Shown here piece by piece: positions 17,311 through 26,580 of a stretch of DNA of 64,000 nucleotides. The stretch lies in assembly GCF_003432115.1 (NCBI RefSeq), contig NZ_QWDC01000001.1, forward strand, positions 1,302,001 through 1,366,000, in the 5' to 3' direction. How positions within the stretch are numbered: position 1 is the first letter of the stretch; every line of letters starts with the position of its first letter. The DNA comes from Mucilaginibacter conchicola (GTDB lineage: Bacteria > Bacteroidota > Bacteroidia > Sphingobacteriales > Sphingobacteriaceae). The notes beneath the pieces are model-generated. The model was not told where the DNA came from. It ran no database searches and saw only the letters and a program-made list of their open reading frames with translations. The translations under genes and the position numbers were made by a program.

Positions 17311-18426
17311 ATGAAGAGACTACTGCGCAGATATCTCACCGTTATTGACAGGTTTATTATGGGTAAATACCTGGGTACTTTCCTGTTTACCCTGGGCATT
17401 TTCCTGGTAATATCCGTAATTTTTGATATCTCAGAACACCTGGATAACTTCCTGGGCAAGAACTCAAACCTGCACGACATCATATTTGAGTACTATGCAG
17501 GCTTTATTCCGTTTTACCTGATGTTGCTCTCGCCGCTCATTAACTTCCTGGCGGTGATATACTTCACAGCTAAGATGGCCAACCAAACAGAGATAGTTCC
17601 TATACTTACCAGCAGGGCCAGTTTTTACCGCTTTTTAAGGCCTTACGCACTTTCTTCGGCACTCATTTTTGTTGTTTCGCTGTTGTTAAATATCTACGTT
17701 ATACCTTACACCAATAAGCTTAAAGTTAATTTTGAGAGCAAGAATTTCTTTGCAAATGACGACCAATCAAAGGCCGATGTGCATATACAATTAGACAAAC
17801 ATACCTATGTTTATATGCAATCTTTTGACCCGTCAATGCAAACGGGCTACCAGTTTATGCTGGAAAAATTTGATGGTGACGAGATGAAAGAACGCCTTAC
17901 TGCTACCAGTATAAAGTATGATTCGTTGAAGAATCACTGGATAATTAACGGCCCTACCCGCCGTATAATAAGCGGATTAAAAGACACATTATTTTCCAGT
18001 TATACGCAGATAGATACCGTGCTTGATATGCGCCCGATAGACTTCCAGGCGCACGATAATGTGGTAAGTAATATCTATGGCGCCATGCCATTATCAACCC
18101 TTAACGCTGCAATTGTTAAAGAAAAAATACGCAGCACAGGGGCAGTAATTGACATGGAATTTGAAAAATATCGCCGCTTTGTTGAGCCCTTATCCACCTT
18201 TGTACTTACGTGTATTGGCGTTGCTATCTCATCAAGAAAGGTGCGCGGCGGGGTTGGTTTACCTCTGGGGATAGGCATTTTTATATGCTTTACCTATATC
18301 GTAGTGAACAAATTTGCCCTCGTTTTTTCGGTAAAAGGTGGGTTTGATCCGCTCATTTCCGTGTGTATCCCTAACGCTATTTTTGGTGTTATAGGGTATA
18401 TTTTGATCGTAAAAGCTCCTAAATAA
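17311..18426 (+). CDS. LptF/LptG-family permease (YjgP/YjgQ)
   Basis: 371 aa with the family layout: three N-terminal membrane helices (about 25-45, 70-90, 110-130), a large periplasmic jellyroll (about 135-280), and three C-terminal helices. It starts on the base after the tgt stop. This family forms the inner-membrane LptFG part of the ABC machine that extracts LPS. Only one member is in the window; the partner and LptB must lie elsewhere. It could be either LptF or LptG, so no symbol is given. Confidence 0.88.
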   Translation: MKRLLRRYLTVIDRFIMGKYLGTFLFTLGIFLVISVIFDISEHLDNFLGKNSNLHDIIFEYYAGFIPFYLMLLSPLINFLAVIYFTAKMANQTEIVPILTSRASFYRFLRPYALSSALIFVVSLLLNIYVIPYTNKLKVNFESKNFFANDDQSKADVHIQLDKHTYVYMQSFDPSMQTGYQFMLEKFDGDEMKERLTATSIKYDSLKNHWIINGPTRRIISGLKDTLFSSYTQIDTVLDMRPIDFQAHDNVVSNIYGAMPLSTLNAAIVKEKIRSTGAVIDMEFEKYRRFVEPLSTFVLTCIGVAISSRKVRGGVGLPLGIGIFICFTYIVVNKFALVFSVKGGFDPLISVCIPNAIFGVIGYILIVKAPK

Positions 18427-18427
18427 A

Positions 18428-19330
18428 ATGCCTCAAAAAGCTCAAAATCCCGGCTTTAATAAGAACCTTCTAATCCTTCATTTCACTGTTTTTATCTGGG
18501 GATTTACCGGAATTTTGGGGAAATTAATTTCAATATCGGCAGTAAATTTGGTGTGGTACCGGGTTTTAATAGCCAGTATTTCGTTGTTTTTGTATTTCAA
18601 ATTCAACAAAACTGCGATGAAATTAGACGCAAAAACCACTCTAAAAATGGCACTAACAGGTGCAATAGTTGGTGGGCACTGGATACTTTTCTTTGCTTCT
18701 ATCAAACTTTCCACTGTCCCGGTAACGCTTGTTTGCCTTTCATCCATCACACTTTTTACGGCGATTTTTGAGCCGCTGATCAATAAAAAGCGAGTTTCTA
18801 AATTGGAGATCATTGCGGGTATTTTTATAATCTTAGGCATAACGCTGATTTTTAAATTTGAAACGCAATACACTAAGGGCATCATAGCAGGCCTTGTAAG
18901 CGCTATGCTGGCCAGCCTCTTTTCTATTATCAACGGGCGGTTTGTGCAAAAAACTGAGGCGCCGGTAATTGCATTTTATGAATTATCCGGCGCGTTCATC
19001 TGGATCACTTTGTACCTTTTAGCCACAGCGGGTGGGACTGTTTTTGTTATCCCAAAAACATCAGATATTGGTTACCTCATCATCCTTGGTACCGTATGTA
19101 CATCGCTTGCCTACGTTGCCGGGGTATCTGTAATGCGTGAACTTTCGGCGTTCCGGGTGGCGCTTATTACCAACCTTGAGCCGGTATATGGTATCATTAT
19201 GGCGTTCCTTTTTTTTAATAATACCAGCACCATGAGCGCTGGTTTTTGGGCCGGTGCCGTTATTGTTTTGTCTACCATTTTTCTGTTTCCTGTTGCCCAA
19301 AAACAGGTGGCTAAACGCCGTACCAAATAA
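18428..19330 (+). CDS. EamA/DMT-family transporter
   Basis: 300 aa with ten predicted membrane helices and two EamA repeats. The first starts at LHFTVFIWGFTGILGKLI; the second has SVMRELSAFRVALITNLEPVYGIIMAFL, the conserved repeat end. Families with this fold export metabolites or amino acids; no substrate can be assigned. It starts 1 bp after the lptG-like stop and ends the operon; an AT-rich gene-free stretch follows. Confidence 0.85.
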   Translation: MPQKAQNPGFNKNLLILHFTVFIWGFTGILGKLISISAVNLVWYRVLIASISLFLYFKFNKTAMKLDAKTTLKMALTGAIVGGHWILFFASIKLSTVPVTLVCLSSITLFTAIFEPLINKKRVSKLEIIAGIFIILGITLIFKFETQYTKGIIAGLVSAMLASLFSIINGRFVQKTEAPVIAFYELSGAFIWITLYLLATAGGTVFVIPKTSDIGYLIILGTVCTSLAYVAGVSVMRELSAFRVALITNLEPVYGIIMAFLFFNNTSTMSAGFWAGAVIVLSTIFLFPVAQKQVAKRRTK

Positions 19331-20188
19331 GCTTCTCTTCTCTTATTTTTCTCAACTATTTACCACTAACCCACTCAGGGTAGGGGCAAAGTGCGCATCA
19401 CAAAACGAGGCATTTTTAGCCCCTCTGAGCCACTTTCATTTTTTAGCGCACTTTTCCCCGCGCAGAGATTTTGAGCCAAATACAGCCAATTTTTTAAATT
19501 TAGTTAGTGTATCAAATATCCAAACCTCATCACTATTGTCACATCCATTCAATCGACATCAATATTTCAACAAATACACTTAATTATAAATAAGATATTA
19601 ATTATATATAACATTAAAAATCAGATATATATATAATTTAAAAAAAGTTTAAGTTTATATAAATAGCACTTTAAAACCTACAAAAAGCTAAAAATATTAG
19701 CACATACAATAATGGATATATTTAAAAGTATTTAATATTTTGTTAATCAGTATATATATGAAGTTTAATTAAACAAATTGTAAGCTATCGATTTGCGACA
19801 GTAATTATTGAAGCTAAGTGTATCAAACTATCAAATCAGGAAACTAATAAAATCATGGGGAGTACTGCAGCGCGTATACAAATTGAAATTTTGAGCGAAA
19901 ATTCCTCAGAATTTTTCGCTCCTGATGAACGCCATCGGCATTAGAAAAAAATGTAAAAATGGAAGACAGTCCATCAGCCCGTCTAAAAAACAACAAGTAA
20001 CAGATCCACCCTAAAACATGAAGACAAGACTCGAAACATCAGACATAAATCAAGGCTAAAAATCTTTGAGCTATCCAGCTTCTTCTCAGCAAAATCAGCA
20101 CGTCAAAAAAAAAGCTACTCTCCCCCTACCGTTTTTTGATTAGCGATTAAAAAATGTAAATTGTAGAAAGATTATTCGAGCAGAAATT
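19331..20188. other. 858-bp AT-rich stretch without a recognised gene
   Basis: I see no convincing gene. About 19560-19800 is extremely AT-rich. An 11-bp direct repeat, AGTGTATCAAA, occurs at 19506-19516 and 19817-19827, flanking the AT-rich core. A stem-loop GAGCGAAAATTC/GAATTTTTCGCTC lies at 19893-19921 without a T tract. Two overlapping 29-codon frames (19855-19944 and 19925-20014) exist but lack support. No tRNA, tmRNA, SRP or RNase P signature was seen. It may hold an unrecognised small RNA, a decayed gene or a long promoter region. Confidence 0.6.
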
Positions 20189-20467
20189 ATGAGCATCAAA
20201 AATATCGTGGCACTGGTTATAGTAGTATTGCTAACCGTGATCATTATGCAGAATACAGACAGGGTTTACTTCCACATTTTATTTAGTACGGTGTACACTT
20301 CAAAAGTAAAGATGCTTTTGCCGGTGGCCATCCTGGCTTTCATTTTAGGGGTGCTGGTTGCCCGTCCAAAAAACAAGAAGTACAACATTAGCGAGCACTA
20401 TGATGACATCCACGGGAAAGAAGACCCCAATACACTAAGTGACGAAGACAGGGATTATATTAGTTAG
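20189..20467 (+). CDS. LapA-like (DUF1049) small membrane protein
   Basis: 92 aa. Two membrane helices (about 4-20 and 42-60) are separated by the short loop MQNTDRVYFHILFSTVYTSKVK, with an acidic soluble tail. The layout and the NTDxVxFxIL pattern resemble lipopolysaccharide-assembly protein A domains. Function in Bacteroidota is not established. It stands alone after the AT-rich stretch and converges on ispE. Confidence 0.65.
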   Translation: MSIKNIVALVIVVLLTVIIMQNTDRVYFHILFSTVYTSKVKMLLPVAILAFILGVLVARPKNKKYNISEHYDDIHGKEDPNTLSDEDRDYIS

Positions 20468-20599
20468 TGGTGAGTGGTGAATAATGAGTGATTAAATTGC
20501 AAAAACAGCCGTTTGCTTTAGCTTGGTTGATACCCGGTTGCCTATCGGTTGATACCCCCTTTAGCACTCCCTACCAATCACAACTTATCCATTCACTTA

Positions 20600-21406
20600 T
20601 CACACCCCGTAAAAAACCTGGCAGGTCTCTTCCAGGTCGCTCAGGTCGGGGCGGGTCTCAAAGATGCCAAAAACCGACGCACCGGAGCCGCTCATACTGG
20701 CGTATAATGCACCGCGCTCATACAAGGTTGCTTTTACGCCACGGATAATGGGATGGTTGTTGAATATGTGTACCTCAAAATCATTCCGTATGTGCTTTTT
20801 CCAAGCCGCTACGGGCATATTTACCAGGTCGTATACAGTTTCTTTAACTGGCGTAGATTTTACGCCTCTGTAAGCCTCTGCGGTTGATACATGGGCATCG
20901 GGCATTACCAGTACAATGTGGTAGGCCGAGAGGTTGAGTTTTACGGGTTCAAACTCATCGCCCTTTTCAAAAGCAAAAACCGGGCGGTTGCTAATGAAGA
21001 AAGCACAATCGGCGCCCAGCACCCGGGCGTAGTCCATCATCTCTTCCTCATCCAGCCCAAGCCCGAATTTCTCGTCCATCAATTTAATGAAGAACGCAGC
21101 GTTGGCCGAGCCGCCACCAAGCCCTGCCCCTATCGGTACATTTTTGTGGAGATGAATTTTTACCGGCGGTAGTTTCGGAAAATCTTTTTTGAGCAGGTGA
21201 TAGCCCTTGATGCAAAGATTGTCTTCTGCCCTGCCGGGGATGTCCAAGCCTGATGATTCGAAACTCAGCTCATCGGCCTCGATCACTTCCAGCACGTCAA
21301 AAATTTTAACGGGGTAAAAAACAGTTTCCAGGTTGTGGTAACCATCCAGCCGGCGCTCGGTAATGTTAAGGCCAATGTTTATTTTTGCGTTCGGGAATAC
21401 GATCAT
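20600..21406 (-). CDS. ispE: 4-diphosphocytidyl-2-C-methyl-D-erythritol kinase
   Basis: GHMP kinase of the non-mevalonate isoprenoid pathway. I start at the ATG at 21404-21406 (MIVFPNAKINIGLNI); a longer frame 12 codons upstream has no homology-like content. 268 aa, near the usual 280. PNAKINIGL is the substrate-binding start, PIGAGLGGGSANAA the ATP phosphate loop, and SMSGSGASVFG the third GHMP motif. Monocistronic, divergent from thyA. Confidence 0.93.
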   Translation of the reverse strand: MIVFPNAKINIGLNITERRLDGYHNLETVFYPVKIFDVLEVIEADELSFESSGLDIPGRAEDNLCIKGYHLLKKDFPKLPPVKIHLHKNVPIGAGLGGGSANAAFFIKLMDEKFGLGLDEEEMMDYARVLGADCAFFISNRPVFAFEKGDEFEPVKLNLSAYHIVLVMPDAHVSTAEAYRGVKSTPVKETVYDLVNMPVAAWKKHIRNDFEVHIFNNHPIIRGVKATLYERGALYASMSGSGASVFGIFETRPDLSDLEETCQVFYGV

Positions 21407-21486
21407 CAGAGATTGATTAACAACGGCGGTATTTATACACATCCGTAGGATACCAAAATTAGATTATTTTTCTTTGTGTAAGAATT

Positions 21487-21518
21487 GTTCATTGGTTCAA
21501 TAGTTCAATGGTTCATTA
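21487..21518. repeat. four tandem octamers GTTCAWTR
   Basis: GTTCATTG, GTTCAATA, GTTCAATG and GTTCATTA stand head to tail with no gap in the ispE-thyA spacer. Confidence 0.9.
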
Positions 21519-21537
21519 GTAACCTTTACAACTACTC

Positions 21538-21564
21538 ACCCAATCAACCACCCACCCAATCAAC
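21538..21564. repeat. 11-bp direct repeat before thyA
   Basis: ACCCAATCAAC occurs at 21538-21548 and 21554-21564, ending 8 bp before the thyA ATG; close enough to affect initiation. Confidence 0.85.
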
Positions 21565-21572
21565 TTTATAAA

Positions 21573-22394
21573 ATGAAACAGTACCTCGACTTGATGCGAC
21601 ATGTGATGGAAAACGGAGCGCAGAAACATGACCGCACCGGTACGGGCACCCTTAGCGTGTTTGGTTACCAAATGCGTTTTAATTTGAAAGATGGTTTCCC
21701 GATGGTGACCACCAAGAAGCTGCACTTAAAATCAATCATCCATGAGTTGATCTGGTTTTTGAGCGGCGATACCAATATCAAATATTTAAAAGATAACGGC
21801 GTGCGTATATGGGACGAGTGGGCCGACGAGAACGGCAACCTTGGCCCGGTGTACGGTTACCAGTGGCGCAGTTGGCCAAAACCCGATGGCGGCCACATTG
21901 ACCAGATAACCCAGGTGGTGAACACCATCAAGAATAACCCCGACTCGCGCCGCATCATGGTATCGGCCTGGAACGTGGCCGATGTTAACCAGATGGCCCT
22001 GCCGCCCTGCCATAGCCTGTTCCAGTTTTATGTGGAGCCCGCTGATGCATCGAAGGGTGAAACCAAAGGCAAGCTATCATGCCAGCTTTACCAACGCAGT
22101 GCCGATATATTTTTGGGCGTGCCTTTCAACATTGCATCATACGCACTGCTCACCATGATGATGGCCCAGGTATGTGATCTGGACTACGGCGATTTCATCC
22201 ACACCTTTGGCGATGCCCACATCTACAACAATCACCTGGAGCAAGCCCAGCTACAACTGAGCCGCGACCCAAGACCGTTGCCAACCATGCGGATAAACCC
22301 AGAGGTAAAAGACATCTTCGGATTTAAGTTTGAAGATTTTACTTTGGAGAATTATGACCCGCATCCGCACATTAAGGGAGTAGTTGCGGTATAG
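21573..22394 (+). CDS. thyA: thymidylate synthase ThyA
   Basis: 273 aa folate-dependent enzyme making dTMP from dUMP. The nucleophile is Cys146 in [12 protein letters not shown]. The N-terminal phosphate loop is [32 protein letters not shown] and [10 protein letters not shown] supply dUMP contacts. It oxidises methylene-tetrahydrofolate to dihydrofolate, which the FolA encoded 450 bp downstream would recycle, so the two make a functional pair. A small four-helix-bundle gene separates them. Confidence 0.97.
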   Translation: MKQYLDLMRHVMENGAQKHDRTGTGTLSVFGYQMRFNLKDGFPMVTTKKLHLKSIIHELIWFLSGDTNIKYLKDNGVRIWDEWADENGNLGPVYGYQWRSWPKPDGGHIDQITQVVNTIKNNPDSRRIMVSAWNVADVNQMALPPCHSLFQFYVEPADASKGETKGKLSCQLYQRSADIFLGVPFNIASYALLTMMMAQVCDLDYGDFIHTFGDAHIYNNHLEQAQLQLSRDPRPLPTMRINPEVKDIFGFKFEDFTLENYDPHPHIKGVVAV

Positions 22395-22439
22395 TCAATT
22401 GTCATCGGACATTAGTCATTAGTACTTTTTGAAGAGAAA

Positions 22440-22820
22440 ATGGCCAACAGGTTAGAAGATTTAGATGTTTATAATTTATCAGCGGACTTTGCAGAGAAGA
22501 TCTGGACGATTGTCTTAATATGGGATCCCTTTTCTAAAAGCACCATTGGCAAGCAACTGGTCAGATCGGCAGATTCCATCAGCGCTAACATCGCCGAGGG
22601 CTTTGGCCGGTATCACTACAAGGAAAACAAGAACTTTTGCTATTTTAGCCGAGGCTCGATCCTTGAAACTAAATCCTGGATCAAGAAGTCGGCAAACAGA
22701 AATCTTATCACTACAATTGAATTTGAAAACCTTATAGAACAGTTAGAGCTAATCCACATAAAGCTCAACGCGTACATAAAACATATTGGGAAATTAGCCA
22801 TCACTAAAACTGATGACTGA
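22440..22820 (+). CDS. four-helix-bundle protein (S23/23S rRNA intervening-sequence protein family)
   Basis: 126 aa, all helical. Hallmarks: LEDLDVYNLSADFAEKIW at the start, IGKQLVRSADSISANIAEGFGR in the second helix region, and the KENKNFCYFSRGSILETKSW helix. These proteins were first seen in intervening sequences of 23S rRNA genes but in Bacteroidota occur as free genes, often inside or next to unrelated genes. Function unknown; basic surface patches suggest nucleic-acid binding. Its position between thyA and folA with short-repeat flanks suggests insertion of a mobile cassette. Confidence 0.88.
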   Translation: MANRLEDLDVYNLSADFAEKIWTIVLIWDPFSKSTIGKQLVRSADSISANIAEGFGRYHYKENKNFCYFSRGSILETKSWIKKSANRNLITTIEFENLIEQLELIHIKLNAYIKHIGKLAITKTDD

Positions 22821-22825
22821 TGCCC

Positions 22826-22851
22826 AATCACCAATGACAAATCACCAATGA
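22826..22851. repeat. 12-bp direct repeat overlapping the folA start codon
   Basis: AATCACCAATGA occurs at 22826-22837 and 22840-22851; the second copy contains the ATG used by folA (22848-22850). Confidence 0.85.
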
Positions 22852-23330
22852 TCATAAGCATAATCGTAGCCATAGCAGAGAACAACGCTATTGGCAAAAA
22901 CAACCAGTTACTTTGGCACATGCCAAATGATCTTAAACATTTTAAGGAGATCACCTCGGGGCGTACCATTGTCATGGGGCGCAAAACGTTCGACTCGGTA
23001 GGTAAGCCGCTGCCAAAGCGCCGCAATATTGTGGTTACCAGGCAGGAAATTGAGATACCGGGTTGCGAGGTAGTAAAATCAATAGACGAGGGTTTGGCAC
23101 TTTGCGACGGCGAAGATGAAGTATTTATTGGTGGTGGTGCCGAGATCTATCGCCAGGCGATGGACAAGACCGACAGGATCTACCTTACCATCATCCACAA
23201 AGTATTTGATGCCGATACATTTTTCCCCGAGATAGACTACTCGCAATGGAACGAAGTGAGCCGCGAACGCCACGAACCGGACGAGAAAAATCCGCTCCCA
23301 TATTCATTCATCACGCTGGATCGGCGTTAA
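22848..23330 (+). CDS. folA: dihydrofolate reductase
   Basis: 160 aa, usual size. ISIIVAIAENNAIGKNNQLLWHMPNDLKHFK covers the Met20 loop, with Trp and the Asp of PND as catalytic residues (described here as segments ISIIVAIAENNAIGK and LLWHMPNDL). TIVMGRKTFDS binds NADPH, as does EVFIGGGAEIYRQ. It regenerates tetrahydrofolate for ThyA. The start codon lies inside a 12-bp direct repeat. Confidence 0.95.
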   Translation: MIISIIVAIAENNAIGKNNQLLWHMPNDLKHFKEITSGRTIVMGRKTFDSVGKPLPKRRNIVVTRQEIEIPGCEVVKSIDEGLALCDGEDEVFIGGGAEIYRQAMDKTDRIYLTIIHKVFDADTFFPEIDYSQWNEVSRERHEPDEKNPLPYSFITLDRR

Positions 23331-23385
23331 CAAAAACAGTTGATATTTTGTTTCAATTAAAAATTTCATGCTTGTGAAATTTTAT

Positions 23386-23393
23386 TAGATTTG
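23386..23393 (+). promoter_or_regulatory. putative -7 element of the secDF promoter
   Basis: TAGATTTG fits TAnnTTTG, 51 bp before the secDF ATG. The -33 element was not clear. Confidence 0.35.
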
Positions 23394-23444
23394 CCGTCTT
23401 ATTAAAAAGCTTATAAACTAATTCATTACATATTTTAATTCGCA

Positions 23445-26423
23445 ATGCAAGGTAAAGGGGTTATTAAATTTTTCGCCATTCTGCTGGCTGTGGTATGTAT
23501 ATACCAGCTATCATTCACATGGGTGACGCACAAAGTTGAGAGTGATGCGAAAGCGTACGCTAAAGGCGATGCCAACAAAGAGAAGGCGTATTTGGATTCT
23601 ATTTCTACACAACCGGTGTACCCGGTTTTTGGCCACACTTACCAGTACTGTGTTGACAATACGCTTGCTTTAGGTTTGGACTTAAAGGGCGGTATGAACG
23701 TTACTATGCAGATCTCCCTGCGCGAGCTGGTGACTGCATTATCAAACAACAACAAAGAGGTTGCTTTCCAAACTGCGTTAACCAATGCACAGGCAAGAAG
23801 CGTTACCGAGCAAAAAGATTATATCACGCTTTTTGTTGACGAGTACCAGAAATTAAACCCAAGCGGTAAACTGGCTACCATCTTTGCTAACAACAATAAT
23901 CAGGATAAATTAAAGTTCAACTCATCAAACAGCGAAGTTGAAGCTTACCTGAAAGACCAGGCAAATACTGCGGTACAACAATCATACACCGTATTGCATA
24001 CCCGTATTGACCAATTTGGTGTAACCCAACCAAACATTCAATTACAAAAAAGCACTAACCGTATTTTGATAGAGTTGCCGGGTGTTAAAGATCCTGAGCG
24101 TGTTCGCAAACTTTTATCAGGTACTGCAAAGCTTGAGTTTTACCAAACTTTTGATAACAGCGAGATCTATGGCTTGTTGAACAATGTTAACGGCATCCTT
24201 GCTGCAAAAAACAAAACAGCTCCAAAAGAAGACACTACTAAAGCTGCAAAAGCAGATACCACTGCTAAAGTTGCGGCTAACGCCAACAAGAAAGATTCTG
24301 CTGCATCATTGCTAAGCAAAATCAAAACTGCAGGCGGTAAAGATTCTGCAGGTGTAAACAACAAAGCACAGCTTGCTGCACAAAACCCATTATTTGCGGT
24401 ATTGTCTCCAATGGTTTACCAGGGGCAAGATGGCGCTCCTCAGTTAGCACCAGGCCCTATTGTGGGTTCTGCCGAGCAAAAAGATACTGCCAAAGTGAAC
24501 AACTACCTGCGCAGTGCAGATGTTAAAGCAGTATTGCCTCAAAACTTAAGATTGTTCTGGAGTGTAAAACCGGAAAAAGGCACAAAAAGGTTCGACCTGT
24601 TTGCTATCAAATTAGCCGGTGCTGAAAACGGCCCGGTATTAACCGGCGATGTGATCAACGATGCACGCAGCGATGTTGACCAAATGAAAGGTGGCTTTGA
24701 GGTTACCATGTACATGAACTCGCAAGGTGCCCAGAAATGGAAAAACGTAACGGCAGAGGCTTCTGCAGGTGCTGCTAAAAAAGCAATTGCCATTGTATTG
24801 GATGACAATGTTTACTCGGCCCCTAACGTACAAAACGAAATTTCTGGTGGTGTATCATCAATCTCTGGTGGTAACTTCACCCAAGAAGATACTAAAGACT
24901 TAGCCAACGTATTAAAAGCCGGCCGTTTACCTGCCCCGGCACGTATCATCGGCGAAGCTGTTGTAGGCCCGTCATTAGGCCAGGAAGCTATCAGCGCCGG
25001 TTTAATGTCATGTATCTTAGGTTTGGTGGTTATCCTTATCTTCATGATAGCTTACTACAACCGTGCAGGAACTGTAGCCGTGGTTGCGGTATTGGTTAAC
25101 GTATTCTTCCTGATGGGTGTATTGGTAAGTATCCGTGCGGTATTAACGCTGCCTGGTATTGCCGGTATCATTTTGATATTGGGTGTGGCAGTAGATGCTA
25201 ACGTATTGGTTTACGAACGTGTACGTGAAGAACTTGGCCTTGGCAAATCATTACGTATTGCTATTGCCGATGGTTTTAAACACGCATTACCTTCAATCCT
25301 TGATGCCAACATCAGTACATTCTTAACAGGTGTTATCCTGTTCATCTTCGGATCGGGCCCTATCCAGGGTTTCGCAACTACGTTGATGATCGGTATCGTA
25401 ACTACCTTGTTCTGTTCATTACTGATCTCAAGGTTGATCTTTGAATACATGCTTGAAAAAGGCTGGGATATCAAATTCTCTCGCCCTTGGAGCTCGCATA
25501 CTTTCAAAAACGCAAACTTCGGTTTCGTTAAAAACCGTTTCAAGTTCTACGCATTCTCTGGTATATTCATTGCAGCCGGTTTGGTATCAATGTTTACCCG
25601 TGGCTTTAACTACGGTGTTGACTTTGGCGGTGGCCGTACTTACGTAGTTAAATTTGCCCCTGGTGTTACTACCGAGCAAATTCACGATGCGGTAGATGCT
25701 ACCCTTGGCCGTGGTACTGAGGTTAAAACTTACGGTGCTGATAAAATGAGCATCACTACCAACTACCTTATCAATGATAATGCAGAAAGCGCTGATGCTA
25801 AAGTTGAGGCAGCTTTGATAAAAGCTTTAGAGGCTACGCCTGCTACAAAGATCACAGCTGACCAGATACTGAGCCACCAAAAAGTTGAGGCTACTGTAGC
25901 TAACGAGGTTAAATCATCAGCTAAGTGGACTATCATCATTGCTATCTTTGTTATCTCGGCTTACATCCTTATCCGTTTCCGCAGATGGCAGTTCAGCTTG
26001 GGAGCGATGGTTGCTACCGCGCACGATTCATTGCTGGTACTATCGTTCTTCTCGTTGTTTAAAGATATCCTTCCGTTCTCTTTAGATATCGACCAGGCGT
26101 TTATCGCAGCGTTGTTAACCGTTATTGGTTACTCAATTAACGATACCGTGGTAGTATTTGACCGTATCCGCGAGTTCTTGCAACACGAGAAAAATACCGA
26201 CCAGAAAGAAGTTATCAACCACGCTATTAACAATACATTAAGCCGTACTATTATCACTGCTTTAACCGTGGTATTGATATTGGTAGTATTGTTCATCTTT
26301 GGTGGTGACGTTATCCGTGGTTTCTCATTCGCATTATTGATCGGTGTACTATTCGGTACCTACTCGTCGATCTGCGTTGCATCCCCGGTAATTGTCGACT
26401 TCGGAGACAAAAAATTGAAATAA
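23445..26423 (+). CDS. secDF: protein translocase subunit SecDF (fused)
   Basis: 992 aa, a SecD-SecF fusion as is usual in Bacteroidota. The SecD half (about 1-640) has the N-terminal helix, LGLDLKGGMNVTM, the periplasmic P1 domain with an alanine/lysine-rich insertion (about 260-310), and membrane helices including VDANVLVYERVREEL. The SecF half (about 690-992) has FGGGRTYVVKF, a second RND-type bundle, and SINDTVVVFDRIRE. It uses the proton gradient to help pull preproteins through SecYEG. Single-gene unit with a terminator. Confidence 0.96.
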   Translation: MQGKGVIKFFAILLAVVCIYQLSFTWVTHKVESDAKAYAKGDANKEKAYLDSISTQPVYPVFGHTYQYCVDNTLALGLDLKGGMNVTMQISLRELVTALSNNNKEVAFQTALTNAQARSVTEQKDYITLFVDEYQKLNPSGKLATIFANNNNQDKLKFNSSNSEVEAYLKDQANTAVQQSYTVLHTRIDQFGVTQPNIQLQKSTNRILIELPGVKDPERVRKLLSGTAKLEFYQTFDNSEIYGLLNNVNGILAAKNKTAPKEDTTKAAKADTTAKVAANANKKDSAASLLSKIKTAGGKDSAGVNNKAQLAAQNPLFAVLSPMVYQGQDGAPQLAPGPIVGSAEQKDTAKVNNYLRSADVKAVLPQNLRLFWSVKPEKGTKRFDLFAIKLAGAENGPVLTGDVINDARSDVDQMKGGFEVTMYMNSQGAQKWKNVTAEASAGAAKKAIAIVLDDNVYSAPNVQNEISGGVSSISGGNFTQEDTKDLANVLKAGRLPAPARIIGEAVVGPSLGQEAISAGLMSCILGLVVILIFMIAYYNRAGTVAVVAVLVNVFFLMGVLVSIRAVLTLPGIAGIILILGVAVDANVLVYERVREELGLGKSLRIAIADGFKHALPSILDANISTFLTGVILFIFGSGPIQGFATTLMIGIVTTLFCSLLISRLIFEYMLEKGWDIKFSRPWSSHTFKNANFGFVKNRFKFYAFSGIFIAAGLVSMFTRGFNYGVDFGGGRTYVVKFAPGVTTEQIHDAVDATLGRGTEVKTYGADKMSITTNYLINDNAESADAKVEAALIKALEATPATKITADQILSHQKVEATVANEVKSSAKWTIIIAIFVISAYILIRFRRWQFSLGAMVATAHDSLLVLSFFSLFKDILPFSLDIDQAFIAALLTVIGYSINDTVVVFDRIREFLQHEKNTDQKEVINHAINNTLSRTIITALTVVLILVVLFIFGGDVIRGFSFALLIGVLFGTYSSICVASPVIVDFGDKKLK

Positions 26424-26441
26424 TATCATTTCAAAATAATT

Positions 26442-26480
26442 AAAAAGGCCCCGAAGAACATTTGGGGCCTTTTTTGTTTT
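26442..26480 (+). terminator. intrinsic terminator of secDF
   Basis: The stem AAAAAGGCCCC/GGGGCCTTTTT with an 11-nt loop and a T tract begins 18 bp after the stop. Confidence 0.85.
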
Positions 26481-26518
26481 ACAACTATAGCTCAACACTG
26501 CTGCGAAGTGTTTTTAAG

Positions 26519-26543
26519 TCTCTCCGCCGGCTGGCGGAGGAGA
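26519..26543. repeat. 25-bp intergenic palindrome, copy 1
   Basis: A palindrome centred on CCGCCGGCTGGCGG, followed by TTTAGAGGGGGCTT. A second copy with compensatory changes is at 59866-59890. It lies 38 bp before the NDH-2 ATG. Confidence 0.8.
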
Positions 26544-26580
26544 TTTAGAGGGGGCTTTCTAAACAAACAATAAATAAGGC

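Noticed and set aside
19855..20014. Two overlapping 29-codon frames in the AT-rich desert
   Set aside because: There is no homology, start signal or conservation that can be seen from one sequence; kept only as a note on the region.
20488..20748. 86-aa frame between the LapA-like gene and ispE
   Set aside because: It runs into ispE on the opposite strand and is rich in low-complexity Arg/Ser, as expected for an antisense shadow.
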